This document shows positions 1 to 11,170 of a stretch of DNA of 64,000 nt, one piece after another. The notes under the pieces are model-generated. The model ran no database searches. It saw nothing but the letters and a program-made list of their open reading frames with translations, and had not been told where the DNA came from. Origin of the DNA: Bos javanicus (taxonomy: Eukaryota; Chordata; Mammalia; Artiodactyla; Bovidae); assembly GCF_032452875.1 (NCBI RefSeq), contig NC_083870.1:2666001-2730000 (forward strand), written 5' to 3'. Each line of letters opens with the position of its first letter. The first letter of the stretch is position 1. The position numbers were made by a program, and so were the translations under genes.

Positions 1-60
1 ACCCAGGCCTCCTGCATCGGAAGTAGGAATCTTAACCACTGGGCTATCAGGGAAGTCTCC
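1..60 (-). mobile_element. CHR-type tRNA-Glu SINE, 5' end only
   Basis: The reverse complement reads as the head of a cetartiodactyl CHR SINE (GGGACTTCCCTGATAGCCCAGTGG and on), cut by the window edge. Confidence 0.7.
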
Positions 61-1660
61 CTAGCTTCACAAATTTTAATACATCAAGTTTTATCCTTAC
101 TCCACATAATCACAAATGTATGTAAATGTAATTGATTTCAAAAGACTGGAAGAAAATGAGCCAATATTTTAAGAGTTACCTCTAAATCCTGAAGAAGTTT
201 TCTATAGTTTCTAGATTTTCCATAATGAAAACATATCACTTTCAGGAGTACAGAAAGAAATTTTTGTAGAGTGGAAACCAGATATTTTAAAATTCAGTGT
301 AATGCACACACATTGTTCAAAAGTCAAATTTGTCCCAAATGACTAATAATGAAATTAATACTCTGTTCTTCACTCTCACCCTGTCTTAATTCCCCAAAGT
401 CAACCCACTAACTCTATATCTTGGTTATTCTGTAGTTACATCAAAATTCTGTATTTCTTCTATGATTCTACAGTATATGTGAGTTTATATACAATGTCTG
501 AATTTGTCCATTTTAGATATTCAAGTTGCTGCTATAAGATTTAGCTCACTTATATCACCTCACATCGATCTTCCCCAAGTTCCCAGTGTAATTATAACAC
601 ATATTTAGTTCTCTATTGTTTGGCTATCTTTGAAATTTTAGGCAGTAAACATATACCAAATATAATCTGTCTCTTAAAATCCCCTTGAGTATAAAGAGAA
701 CACTGATGCTCTTAGACTTATCTTTATAGCTCTGCTGTCTACCTTTTCTGGCATTCCAATCATAGGGCATTCCAGGTGACAACATTTACATTCAGTTCTG
801 TAATTAAAATTAAATCTTCCATGCTTTCTCTATCAGTTCATTTTAAAATTTGAAGACTAATAACAACGTTATACATTATTGTGACTTTGTGAGCATTATT
901 CACGGAGGAGTCAAGTGGTATTCTGTGAAGTTAACTTTCTCCTTATACTTGTTTTAGTTTCTTCTAATTCTCACACTATTTTTAAATTTTCCATGACAAC
1001 AGATATTCTACAACGTCTCCTTTTGTCTCAGGAGACCTCTCTCCCAGAGCCATTTGTCCTCCTGCTTTGACCGGGATTGTACGTTCTCCAGGTACAGTGG
1101 ACACTGTGGCTGATTCCCCAAATCCATTCCATCGCAGACAACGACTGAGGAGACAGTCACGTCCCTCACTAGACTGAGCACACATCCTCAGTGAGGATGT
1201 TCCCAAACACCCTTCCCAAAGTTCCAGCAGTCTACAACACTTCCTATTCCCTCCTCTACTTTATTTATCGCGCCAACACATATCACTTTATAGCATAGTT
1301 TCTTCTCATCTCTTCACCTGAATGCAAGCTCTATGAAGGCAGGAAATGGCATTCCATTCCATTTCTATTTCCTTTATTTTCTATTAATATTTTTTCCTAG
1401 TGCTGAAAATAGTGCCTGTCTAATGAAAGAATCAAATGAAATGAGCTAAATGAAAGAATCAAAATAACTCCATCTTCCTTGCTAGAACTCTTTCAGCAAA
1501 GGGTAACCCCCATAGACCAGTTTGGGCTAATGAATTGTGAGGGGATACTTGCTGGAAAAGAAAAACCAGTCCTTTTCCCACTAGAAATGAAAAAAGAAGC
1601 ATTTGATCAAGTTGCTTCAGGCAGCCAGGTATCATCAGGAGGAAAAGCATCTTTGTGCTA
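61..1660. other. AT-rich intergenic DNA, little recognisable
   Basis: No gene is visible. Around 1290-1440 the text (gcaagctctatgaaggcagg) resembles an eroded L2 3' end. An 8-bp inverted repeat ACATCCTC/GAGGATGT with a 3-bp loop lies at 1182-1200. Short open frames on both strands have no family resemblance. Confidence 0.5.
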
Positions 1661-1871
1661 AGTTCCTACAGTCGTGTCCGACTCTTTGTGACCCATGAAC
1701 TGTAGCCCACCAGGCTCCTCTCTCCATGGGGTTCTCCAGGCAAGAATATTGGAGTGGGTTGCCATGCCCTCCTCCAGGGGATCTTCCCGACCCAGAGATT
1801 GAACATGCATCTCTTATGTCTTCCGCATTGGCAGGCAGGCTCTTTACCACTAGTGCCACCTGGGAAGCCCC
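1661..1871 (-). mobile_element. Bov-tA SINE
   Basis: On the minus strand it reads GGGCTTCCCAGGTGGCACTAG (tRNA-Glu-derived head) and then the BovB-derived tail ending CGGACACGACTG. Nearly full length. Apparent ORFs here are SINE text. Confidence 0.9.
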
Positions 1872-2670
1872 CTAGCTTTAGGATGAAGGTAATACCAGGA
1901 ATGACAGAGCAGAAAGATGGTAAAAAAAAAAAAAAGACTGGATCTTTGTTGATCTATGAACCATTAAATCAATTTGGGAGACCTCCCTATCTTCACTTTT
2001 TATTTAAGCCAACTTGAGTTGGATATTTCTTTACTTGCAAAGAATCTCACCAGTTACTTTAGTTCTGCTGCATACCTGACATCATAGGAGCTCCCTTCAC
2101 TGCCTTTCTGAACCTGAGTCACGCTTTTATGTACTCTATGTCTTCTTTGGTTTACTTGCCAGTTTTACTGGGATGCATACTGGATAACATTCTGAGAGGT
2201 AATTTTTTTCTAGGCCCTTGAATGTCTTAAAAAGTTTTCATTTATCCCTTCATTGATGACTTGGGTAGGTATTGGACTCAAGGTTGAAATTTTTAATGTC
2301 TCTGAATTTTGAAAACATCAGTCAAATTGCCTATTGATGGGCTAATTGATGGGATGTTTGGGTGATCTGGTTTTACTCTGAAAAACAGGATTGCCACATC
2401 TAGCAAGTAAAAATATAGGATATCCAACTAAGTTTGCATTTCAGATAAACAAGGAAATTCTAGAAATAAAAAAAATTACTTATTGTCTATTTGAACTTCA
2501 ACATTAACTAGCTGTCCTATATTTTATGTTAACACTATTGGCACACTTTTAGGATATTCTTTTATCCTTAACATTCTGAAATTTCACAGTATTTCTGGTT
2601 GTGAGTCTTTAAAAAAAAAAAAAAAAAACTCTTTATATTAGTGCTTGAGCCCCAAGAAAGAGAGTATGAT
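1872..2670. other. Intergenic DNA with two A-runs
   Basis: Contains A14 near 1922 and A18 near 2611, possibly tails of worn retroelements. No gene or family is recognised in the rest. Confidence 0.5.
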
Positions 2671-2682
2671 TATTATTGACAT

Positions 2683-2960
2683 GCTGCTGCTGCTGCTGCT
2701 AAGTCGCTTCAGTCATGTCCGACTCTGCACAACCCCATAGACCACAGCCCACCAGGCTCCCCCATCCCTGGGATTCTCCAGGCAAGAACACTGGAGTGGG
2801 TTGCCATTTCCTTCTCCAATGCATGAAAGTGAAAAGTGAAAGTGAAGTCGCTCATTCGTGTCCAACTCTGTGCGACCCCATGGACTGCAGCCCACCAGGC
2901 TCTTCCGTCCATGGGATTTTCCAGGCAAGAGTACTGGAGTGGGGTGCCCTTGCCTTCTCC
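2683..2960 (-). mobile_element. Bov-A2 SINE with perfect 12-bp TSD
   Basis: A dimer of two Bov-A units joined by the GAAAGTGAAAAGTGAAAGTGAAG linker region, with a (TGC)5 tail at its 3' end. The direct repeats TATTATTGACAT at 2671-2682 and 2961-2972 bound it exactly, which implies a young insertion. Confidence 0.95.
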
Positions 2961-3769
2961 TATTATTGACATAATAATGTTTAAATGATGAGTCACCATC
3001 GCTTCCATGCTCTGGCTGTCTATCAGCTTGTGTCTGCGGAACAGGAACAAGAAAAAAAAAATGTAAAAAGTTTCATCAGTCTTAGGGTTTGAAAATCTTT
3101 AGAGTAATTATCAGAGTGGAAGCACGAAATGACTATATCCTATTTCATACACAGCCTGGTTGTCTAGTAGAGTTGTCTGGTTTCAAAACTTGCCACCCAA
3201 CTAGCATTTCATACAAGTATCAGTGAACAATCAAAAGTTCAGGCTGAAGAGCCTTGTTTTATAAGAGTGAATACTCTGGACACATCCCAAATTTACCATG
3301 TAATTGCTCCACAGTGAACACAGCACAGAGATACACTGTCTCCAAAGGAGAAAATGATTTGCTTGTGAGATGCATATTTCCTGTGGTTATCTGTGGGTGA
3401 ACTAGACAAAAAGTAAGTGAAGAGATGAAAGATAAGTCATCACTTTGCAAAGTAGTGGTAAAATCAAGCAAGGTAAAACCGGTTTAAAGAAACTCGGACA
3501 ACTATAGAGTTGAGAGAGAAATTTTTAAATTTGACTTTAGAATCAGTGAATGGGACATAACCTTAGAAGTTATCTAGGTCAGCCCCCCTTTTATAGGTGA
3601 CACTACCCAGGCTAACAGAGTTGAAGAGACTTGCCCAGAGTCACAGAACCAGCTTAAACCAGTTCCCCTGATTCCCAGTTCAGTGTTTACTCCCCTCCAT
3701 TGCTGCTGTGCATTGGGACCTATTGCACAACAGCCCTATTTAATCATCCTGACAGCAATCCTGAAAATG

Positions 3770-4450
3770 ATAAACTTTCTCTGCAACAATCTGACTCAGC
3801 TCAGGGTAGCAGCTTCACCAAATGCCCCATTAAACTGCAGTGAACTCCAAGGGGAGGTGAAAAAAAAGGGAGGGGGGTGGTGGTCCAGAGGGCCTGGAAA
3901 AGTTTCTCCTAACCAAAAATATTGCCCACACCCACATGCCTGTGTGCCTGAAATTAAACATTGACAATGTCTGCTGTAATGCAAATTATTATCTGTAACA
4001 GCTTGCTTGGATCTCTAGAGAGGCTCCTTAACAAAGAAGAAGGTCTTAATGGTATATGACACCAGATAAATACATTGTGATTGGACATGGTAGAATGATT
4101 AGACAGTGGTCTGAACTGTATTAGGACCCATCAGGTACAAATAGCAGCAGGTGCCTACTTTACCATCATCATTTCAAATCAGAACAAAGCAAAAGATTGC
4201 TTTGTGCTCTAATCATTTCCCTGTCATCAGATTTCACTTTTGGTGCCTGATGTCATGGTAAGGTATTTTAGTAGACCCAGTTTCCTTGATTACTTGAATA
4301 ATTCACATTTTGATTCTGAATATGGGATGTTTTCTGCAGAACAAAGGCCCTTTAAATGGCAATTTTGATTTCAGTTTTGAGACTCAGTTTGTCTGGACTC
4401 AAACTTAAAAATATATTTCCCACACCTTAAGGTCATTTGCCTTCTTCTCC
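3770..4450. promoter_or_regulatory. Possible conserved non-coding block
   Basis: A repeat-free stretch with an octamer ATGCAAAT (3979-3986), an AACAAAG SOX-like site (4183-4189), a second such site near 4339, and a perfect 9-bp inverted repeat ACAAAGCAA/TTGCTTTGT with a 4-bp loop (4184-4205). Function is inferred only from motif density; conservation was not tested. Confidence 0.25.
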
Positions 4451-5049
4451 TTGTGGTCAAGAGTTAAGGAAGATAAAGATCAAAAGGTAACCATTTGTTT
4501 TTGTTAATGAAGAGGTAGTTTTAACCAGAGCTGATGTAATGATAGTTAGGAGGCCAAGGGCAGATTGCCATGCCTTGTTAAGAAACAACTGCAATGGAAA
4601 GGTGGAGAAAAATTAACGCAGATAACCTTTTAGGAAGGTTGACTATGACCAAAAAGAGAAAGTCATTTATTGAAATGTTTGGATGGATATTGATTGACTG
4701 GTTGATTTTAAAGGGCATGGGGGAGACATGAGCATTTCTATTACCTGGGAGGGGTGAGTCAGGTCTCAGATTCTTCATCCAAATATTGCAGAAATGTTAA
4801 TATAACTGTAAACAAAAACTGTCCAAGGTCATCCAGCCAACTGACCAAAGCATCAGAATTAAAATCCTGGTCTTTCAACAGCTTGTTTTCTTGGGCACAT
4901 GAGGTCTCTCCATTTTGCAACTGTTTCTGATTTCAGTGGGTCATGGGAGGATGAAGGTGGTCATTTCTGTACAACTGCACTTGTAAAGAGCTATAAAGTC
5001 TTCTTGGGCAGGGAAGGGATAAGGAAAGTAAATACTTGATTAAGTTAAC

Positions 5050-5255
5050 ATTTTCCATTTGACAGACACCAGGCTAAGTGCTTTACCTAAATAAGTTATT
5101 CAACCCTCACAGCAACATATGAAGCAGATAAAGTTATTATCCTTTCACAGACAAAGAAATTGTAGCTCAAAGAGATTTAGTAATTCGCCTGAAATCACAT
5201 CAGCAAAAGCCAAATTAAAAAACTGTGGGTTTTAACCACTAGATTATCCCATCTC
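5050..5255 (-). repeat. MIR SINE
   Basis: The order of old MIR features on the minus strand is preserved: cloverleaf-derived head, a core resembling CTCAGTTTCCTCATCTG, then the tail text (here ctaagtgctttacctaaataag on +). Highly diverged. Confidence 0.6.
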
Positions 5256-6039
5256 TCACAAGAATGTAGAGTCATACTGATTTAACATCACAATTAGTTA
5301 GTCATATTTTTAAATATCACAACTCATTTTTTCTAGGCATAGTCATATTTTTGTCCTATTTCATTTTATTTTCAGGAAATGCTGAAGACAACTGAGAACA
5401 TCAACTCCATTTGAGAATAGGGGTAATGAAACACATTCTCTCTCTGTCCTCTGCTCCCACCTCTCTCTCGTACACACACATACACACATACACACACCAT
5501 TAGGGAGGGAAGCCCATTAGAACAGAACTAACAGAGCCTAGATATAGATAGCTCAGTGGCCAAATTTGCCACAGAGCTGCCAGGACCCTTATGAGAAGAG
5601 ATTCAGTCCTTTGCTGTTTTTAGCCAGTCGCACCTGGTGTCCAGGGTAAAGAAAATAAAACCATTCCATCAAAATGCCAAAATGTAGGCCCTCAAGCAGC
5701 TTTATCAGAAGACCAGGTGAGAGGATTCATAAATAATAACTAGGAAAACTATTTCTAAGTGGAACAAACTCTTAAAATAATAAATGCAGCAGATCTTGAC
5801 CACTACAAGAATTCTTTCCTCTTCCAAGTGAACTACAGTGAGTCTCTTGCCATCATAGGGCTCTGTGCTGAGATGAGAATTTGCAATTAGCTTTAAGAAT
5901 AAAAGAGTAAGTACAAATTGGACCCATATAGCCTTGATGCATAACATACCACTTAAAAGACAGTATCCATCAGTTATATATCAGTCTTTAGTGTGAAGAA
6001 CAAAGGTCAGCCTAGGTATGGTTTGTTGATAATTTTTGT

Positions 6040-6133
6040 GAAAGAGCTATGTCTTATTCATCTTTGCATCCCCAGCACCCAGCATAATGTCTAGCATATT
6101 GTTAGTGCCCAATAAGTTTTGTTTAGTGATTAA
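6040..6133 (+). repeat. L2 3' end
   Basis: Typical L2 terminal text: ccccagcacccagcataatg, then the 'gcccaataa' tail. Diverged and short. Confidence 0.5.
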
Positions 6134-6140
6134 TGAATGT

Positions 6141-6594
6141 TCAGTTCAGTTCAGTTCAGTCGCTCAGTCGTGTCTGACTCTGTGACCCCGTGAATCGCAG
6201 CACGCCAGGCCTCCCTGTCCAACACCAACTCCCGGAGTTCACTCAAACTCACATCCATCGAGTCAGTGATGCCATCCAGTCATCTCATCCTCTGTCGTCC
6301 CCTTTTCCTCCTGCCCCCAATCCCTCCCAGCATCAGTCTTTCCCAATGAGTCAACTCTTCACATGAGGTGGCCAAAGTATTGGAGTTTTAGCTTTAGCAT
6401 CAGTCTTTCCAAAGAACACCCAGGACTAATCTCCTTTAGAATGGAGTGGTTGGATCTCCTTGCAGTCCAAGGGACTCTCAAGAGTCTTCTCCAACACCAC
6501 AGTTCAAAAACATCAATTCTTCAGTGCTCAGCTTTCTTCACAATCCAACTCTCACATCCATACATGACTACTGGAAAAACCATAGCCTTGACTA
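6141..6594 (-). mobile_element. BovB LINE, 3' end
   Basis: The minus strand ends in the ACTGAACTGAACTGA tail and includes the C-terminal coding text (YFGHLM...) of BovB. 5'-truncated. No target-site duplication was found. Confidence 0.9.
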
Positions 6595-6667
6595 TTAGCC
6601 AGGACATAATGATGCCATGTCTGCCACTTTGCTCCAATTCTCTAAAACTAAGGAATATATTTATGAT

Positions 6668-7532
6668 TCAGTTCAGTTCAGTCACTCAGTCATATCCGAC
6701 TCTTTGCAACCCCATGAATTGCAGCACGCCAGGCCTCCCTATCCATCACCAACTCCCGGAATCCACCCAAACCCATGTCCATCGAGTCGATGATGCCATC
6801 TACCCATCTCATCCTCTGTCGTCCCTTTCTTCTCCGGCCCTCAATCTTTCCCAGTATCAGGGTCTTTTCCAATGAGTCAGCTCTTCGCATCAGATGGCCA
6901 AAGTATTGGAGTTTCAGCTTCACCATCAGTCATTCCAATGAACACCCAGGACTGACCTCCTTTAGGATGGACTGGTTGGATCTCCTTGCATTCCAAGGGA
7001 CTCTCAAGACTCTTCTCCAACACCACAGTTCAAAAGCATCAATTCTTCAGCGCTCAGATTTCTTTACAGTCTAACTCTCATGTCCATACATGACTACTGG
7101 AGAAATCATAGCCTTGACTAGAAGGACCTTTGTTAGCAAAGTAATGTCTCTGCTTTTTAATGTGCTATCTAGGTTGGTCATAACTTTCCTTCCAAGGAGT
7201 AACTGTCTTTCAATTTTATGGCTGCAATCACCATTGCAGTGATTTTGGAGCACCCCTCAAAAAGGTCAGCCACTGTTTCCCCATCTATTTGCCATGAAAT
7301 GATGGGACCAGATGCCATGATCTTAGTTTTCTGAATGTTGAGCTTTAAGCCAACATTTTTACTTTCCTCTTTCACTTTCATCAAGAGGCTCTTTAGTTCT
7401 TCTTCACTTTCTGCCATAAGGGTGGTGTCATCTGCATATCTGAGGTTATTGATATTTCTCCTGGCAATCTTGATTCCAGCCTGTGCTTCATCCAGCCCAG
7501 CGTTTCTTATGATGTACTCTGCATATAAGTTA
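6668..7532 (-). mobile_element. BovB LINE, 3' portion with RT C-terminus
   Basis: A second BovB copy 70 bp after the previous one, in the same orientation. It reaches back to the YADD region of the reverse transcriptase. The frame is broken into short pieces (6690-7417 on the minus strand). Confidence 0.9.
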
Positions 7533-8126
7533 GGATTTACTCTACATATAAGTTAGTCTGCATATGTTTAGGATTATGTTAATCAGATATACTTAGTTGG
7601 ATGAAGGGAACACTGGATTGACATCAAAAAATTCTAGCCTGAATTTCCTAGGGAATTGCCTCAACTTTTAACTTACATGGTTTTTAGCATTCTGATTTAA
7701 TGGAAGCAATCCCATTATTAATGGATGAGTTTCTAGATCAACTTGTAAAATTCAGTCAGTTCAGTTATTCAATCATGTCCAGCTGTTTGCAGCACCATGG
7801 ACTACAGCACGCCAGGCTTCCCTGTCCATCACCAACTCCCAGAGCTTACTCAAACTCATGTCCATAGAGTCAGTGGTGCCATCCAACTATCTCATCTCTG
7901 TCATCCCCTTCTCCTCTTGCCTTCAATTTTTCCCAGAATCAGGGTCTTTTCAAATGAGTCAGTTCCTTGCATCAGGTGACCAAAGAATTGGAGTTTCAGC
8001 TTCAGCATCAGTCCCTCCAATGAATATTCAGGACTGATTTCCTTTAGGATGGACTGGTTGGATCTTCTTGCAGTCCAAGGGACTCTCAAGAGTCTTCCTG
8101 TACACCACAGTTCAAAAGCATCAATT

Positions 8127-8880
8127 AAAACCTTCTGCACAACAAAAAGAAACTATAAACAAGGTGAAAAGACAGCCTTCAGAATGGGAGAAAATAATAG
8201 CAAATGAAGCAACTGACAAACAACTAATCTCAAAAATATACAACCAACTCCTGCAGCTCAACTCCAGAAAAATAAACGACCCAGTCAAAAAATGGGCCCA
8301 AGAACTAAACAGACATTTCTCCAAAGAAAACATATAGATGGCTAACAAACACATGAAAAGATTCTCAACATCACTCACTATCAGAGAAATGCAAATCAAA
8401 ACCACAATGAGGTACCATTTCACGCCAGTCAGAATGGCTGCGATCCAAAAGTCTACAAGCAATAAATGCTGGAGAAGGTGTAGAGAAAAGGGAACCCTCT
8501 TACACTGTTGGTGGGAATGCAAACTAGTACAGCCACTATGGAGAACAGTGTGGAGATTCCTTAAAAAACTGGAAATAGAACTGCCATATGACCCAGCAAT
8601 CCCACTGCTGGGCATACACACTGAGGAAACCAGAAGGGAAAGAGACATGTGTATCCCAATGTTCATCGCAGCACTGTTTATAATAGCCAGGACATGGAAG
8701 CAACCTAGATGTCCATCAGCAGACGAATGGATAAGAAAGCTGTGATACATATACACAATGGAGTATTACTCAGCCATTAAAAAGAATACATTTGAATCAG
8801 TTCTAATGAGGTGGATGAAACTGGAGCCGATTATACAGAGTGAAGTAAGCCAGAAAGAAAAACACCAATACAGTATACTA
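8127..8880 (+). pseudogene. L1 ORF2 C-terminal remnant
   Basis: Encodes the ORF2p C-terminal zinc-knuckle-like region (CWWECKLVQPLW, then ELPYDPAIPLLGIH, FIAALFIIARTWKQP). A TAG at 8335-8337 and a TGA after WIRKL interrupt it. There is no reverse transcriptase domain in this fragment, so it is dead. Confidence 0.9.
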
Positions 8881-9272
8881 ACGTATATATATGGAATTTA
8901 GAAAGATGGTAATGATAACTTTGTATGTGAGACAGCAAAAGAGACCCAGATGTATAGAACAGTCTTTTGGACTCTGTGGGAGAGGGAGGGAAGGGGATGA
9001 TTTGGGAGAATGGCACTGAAACATGTATAATATCATATAAGAAATGAATCGGCAGTCCAGGTTCGATGCAGGATACAGGATGCTTGGGGCTGGTGCACTG
9101 AGATGACCCAGAGGGATGGTACAGGGAGGGAGGTGGGAGGGGGGTTCAGGATTGGGAACACGTGTACACCCATGGCAGATTCATGTTGATGTTTGGCAAA
9201 ACCAATACAATATTGTAAAGTAATTAGCCTCTAATTAAAATAAATAAATTTAAAAAGAAAACAAAACAAAAC
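8127..9272 (+). mobile_element. L1 (ruminant type), 5'-truncated, inside BovB
   Basis: AAAAGCATCAATT at 8114-8126 and again at 9273-9285 is a perfect 13-bp target-site duplication. The element begins in late ORF2, carries the L1 3' UTR and ends in an A-rich tail (AAAATAAATAAATTTAAAAAGAAAAC region, cut here for length). Confidence 0.95.
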
Positions 9273-9828
9273 AAAAGCATCAATTCTTTGGCACCCAGCT
9301 TTCTTTATGGTCCAACTCACATCCATATATGACTACAGGAAAAACCATAGCTTTGACTAGTTGGACCTTTGTTGGCAAAGTAGGTCTCTGCTTTTGAATA
9401 TGCTATCTAGGTTGGTCATAACTTTCCTCCCAAGAAGTAAGAGCCTTTTAATTTCATGGCTGCAGTCACCATCTTCAGTGATTTTGGAGCCTCAAAAAAT
9501 AAAGGTCTGTCCTTGTTTCCACTGTTTTCCCATCTACTTGCCATAAAGTGATGGGACCAGATGCCATGATCTTAGGTTTTTGAATGATGAGTTTTAAGCC
9601 TGCTTTTTCACTCTCCCCTTTCACTTTCATCAGGAGGCTTTTTAGTTTCTCTTCGCTTTCTGCCATAAGGGTGGTGTCATCTGCATATTTGAGATTATTG
9701 ATATTTCTTCTGTCAATCCTGATTCCAGCTTGTGCTTCACCCAGCCCAGCATTTTGCATGATGTATTCTGCATATAAGCTAAATAAGCAGCTGACAATAT
9801 ACAGCTTTGATGTACTCCTTGTAAAATT

Positions 9829-10458
9829 ACTTTATCTGAATATAGAAAAGTAATGGCATTCAATATTATTACAGACCTGTTTTCCCATTGTAATCATTCT
9901 TACTTGGCAACATTTATTTGAAGTTCCAGTCTAAGATGGCAGAAAGAGATTGCCTGCTGTTCAGATTTGGGAATTCATTTGTAATTCTCCACTCTTTCTT
10001 GCCTTCCATTACCTGTATTCACCTCCCCACCTTCATCCAAAGAAAGCCTACTTCTCCTGTTTTCTGAGTCTCAGTGAGTGGCACTTGTCGTCTAGCCATT
10101 GATTAAAGTCTGACACTTTGGAGTCATTCTCCCCTAGTGTGTCCCCTCACTCCCATCACATAGACCCACATCTACACATACATGTCTAAGAGGCTATCAA
10201 GTACTGATGACTATCTCAGCCACTGCTTTAGTTCAGGGCATTATCTTTCTGGACTACTTCATATGGTTTCTGGGTTCCAGAGAGAAGAAATCTGTAAATA
10301 TGGTAACTCTTCTTGTCATTTCCATGCATATAAAACTTACTTGAATTCATAAGTTAGTATGTATACTCAGGTGAAGACAACACTGAGGTAATAAATAAGA
10401 CTTTAGTAGTGGATAAAGTCTCCAAAGAAGGACACAATCTTTCATCAGGACCTTGGAC
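9829..10458. other. Unassigned intergenic DNA
   Basis: No gene or repeat family recognised. Confidence 0.5.
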
Positions 10459-10470
10459 AGAACCAACAAA

Positions 10471-10741
10471 CTGCTGCTGCTAAGTCGCTTCAGTCGTGTC
10501 CGACTCTGTGCAACCCCAAAGACGGCAGCCCACCAGGCTCCCCCGTCCCTGGGATTCTCCAGGCAAGAACACTGGAGTGGGTTGCCATTTCCTTCTCCAA
10601 GGCATGAAAGTGAAAATGAAAGTGAAGTCGCTCAGTCGTGTCCGACTCTTAGCGACTCCATGGACTGCAGCCCACCAGGCTCCTCCATCCATGGGATTTT
10701 CCAGGCAAGAGTACTGGAGTGGGGTGCCATTGCCTTCTCCG
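10471..10741 (-). mobile_element. Bov-A2 SINE with 12-bp TSD
   Basis: A dimeric Bov-A2 bounded by perfect AGAACCAACAAA repeats at 10459-10470 and 10742-10753, with a (CTG)3 tail. Confidence 0.95.
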
Positions 10742-11170
10742 AGAACCAACAAAGGTAGCTGATAAGTAGAACTAGCCAAGTTCTGTCAAAACCAGGATTA
10801 TAAACATGCAAATACTGGAAAGAAGTCAGGTTAGACTTTTCCAGCCACAAGTTGTCTTTCTGATCCTTAAATGCTTCAAGTCCAGTCCTGTGACAGGTTT
10901 TGCACCAGATGTTTTCCTTGATAGCAACGCTCTTCCCCCATATCTTTGCATTGCTGTCACCTTCTCACCATTCAGGTCTCAATCCAAATGACTGTGCAGT
11001 ACAGCCTTCCCTCAATCACTCCTATCCCATTTCCCCATTTTACTTTCTTAATAACAATCATCACTGCTTGAAACTGTGTTATTTATTCATTTGTTTACAT
11101 GACTATTGTCTCCCTAGGCTTCACAGAGAGTAAGCTTTGTGAGTGAATGGACCATGCCTATGTGATTAAC

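Larger units (their letters stand above)
2973..6140. other. Intergenic DNA with old MIR/L2 pieces
   Basis: Holds a MIR-like stretch (about 3550-3700), an enhancer-like unique block (3770-4450), a MIR copy (5050-5255), an impure CA repeat (about 5470-5500) and an L2 tail (6040-6133). No coding gene is supported. Confidence 0.55.
7753..9817 (-). mobile_element. BovB LINE split by an L1, 11-bp TSD
   Basis: The two halves, 7753-8126 and 9286-9817, are one truncated BovB. CTTGTAAAATT repeats exactly at 7742-7752 and 9818-9828, proving a single insertion. The L1 inside accounts for the interruption. Confidence 0.93.

Noticed and set aside
1754..2017. Open frames across SINE copies (here and at all Bov-tA/Bov-A2 sites)
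   Set aside because: Their peptides repeat from copy to copy (for example PLQYSCLENPMDGGAWW) and derive from SINE sequence, not genes.
3841..3895. A/G-rich run as a possible polyadenylated pseudogene end
   Set aside because: No poly(A) tail with target duplication and no coding similarity upstream.
8121..8756. 211-codon open frame on the minus strand
   Set aside because: It is the antisense of the L1 ORF2 remnant.
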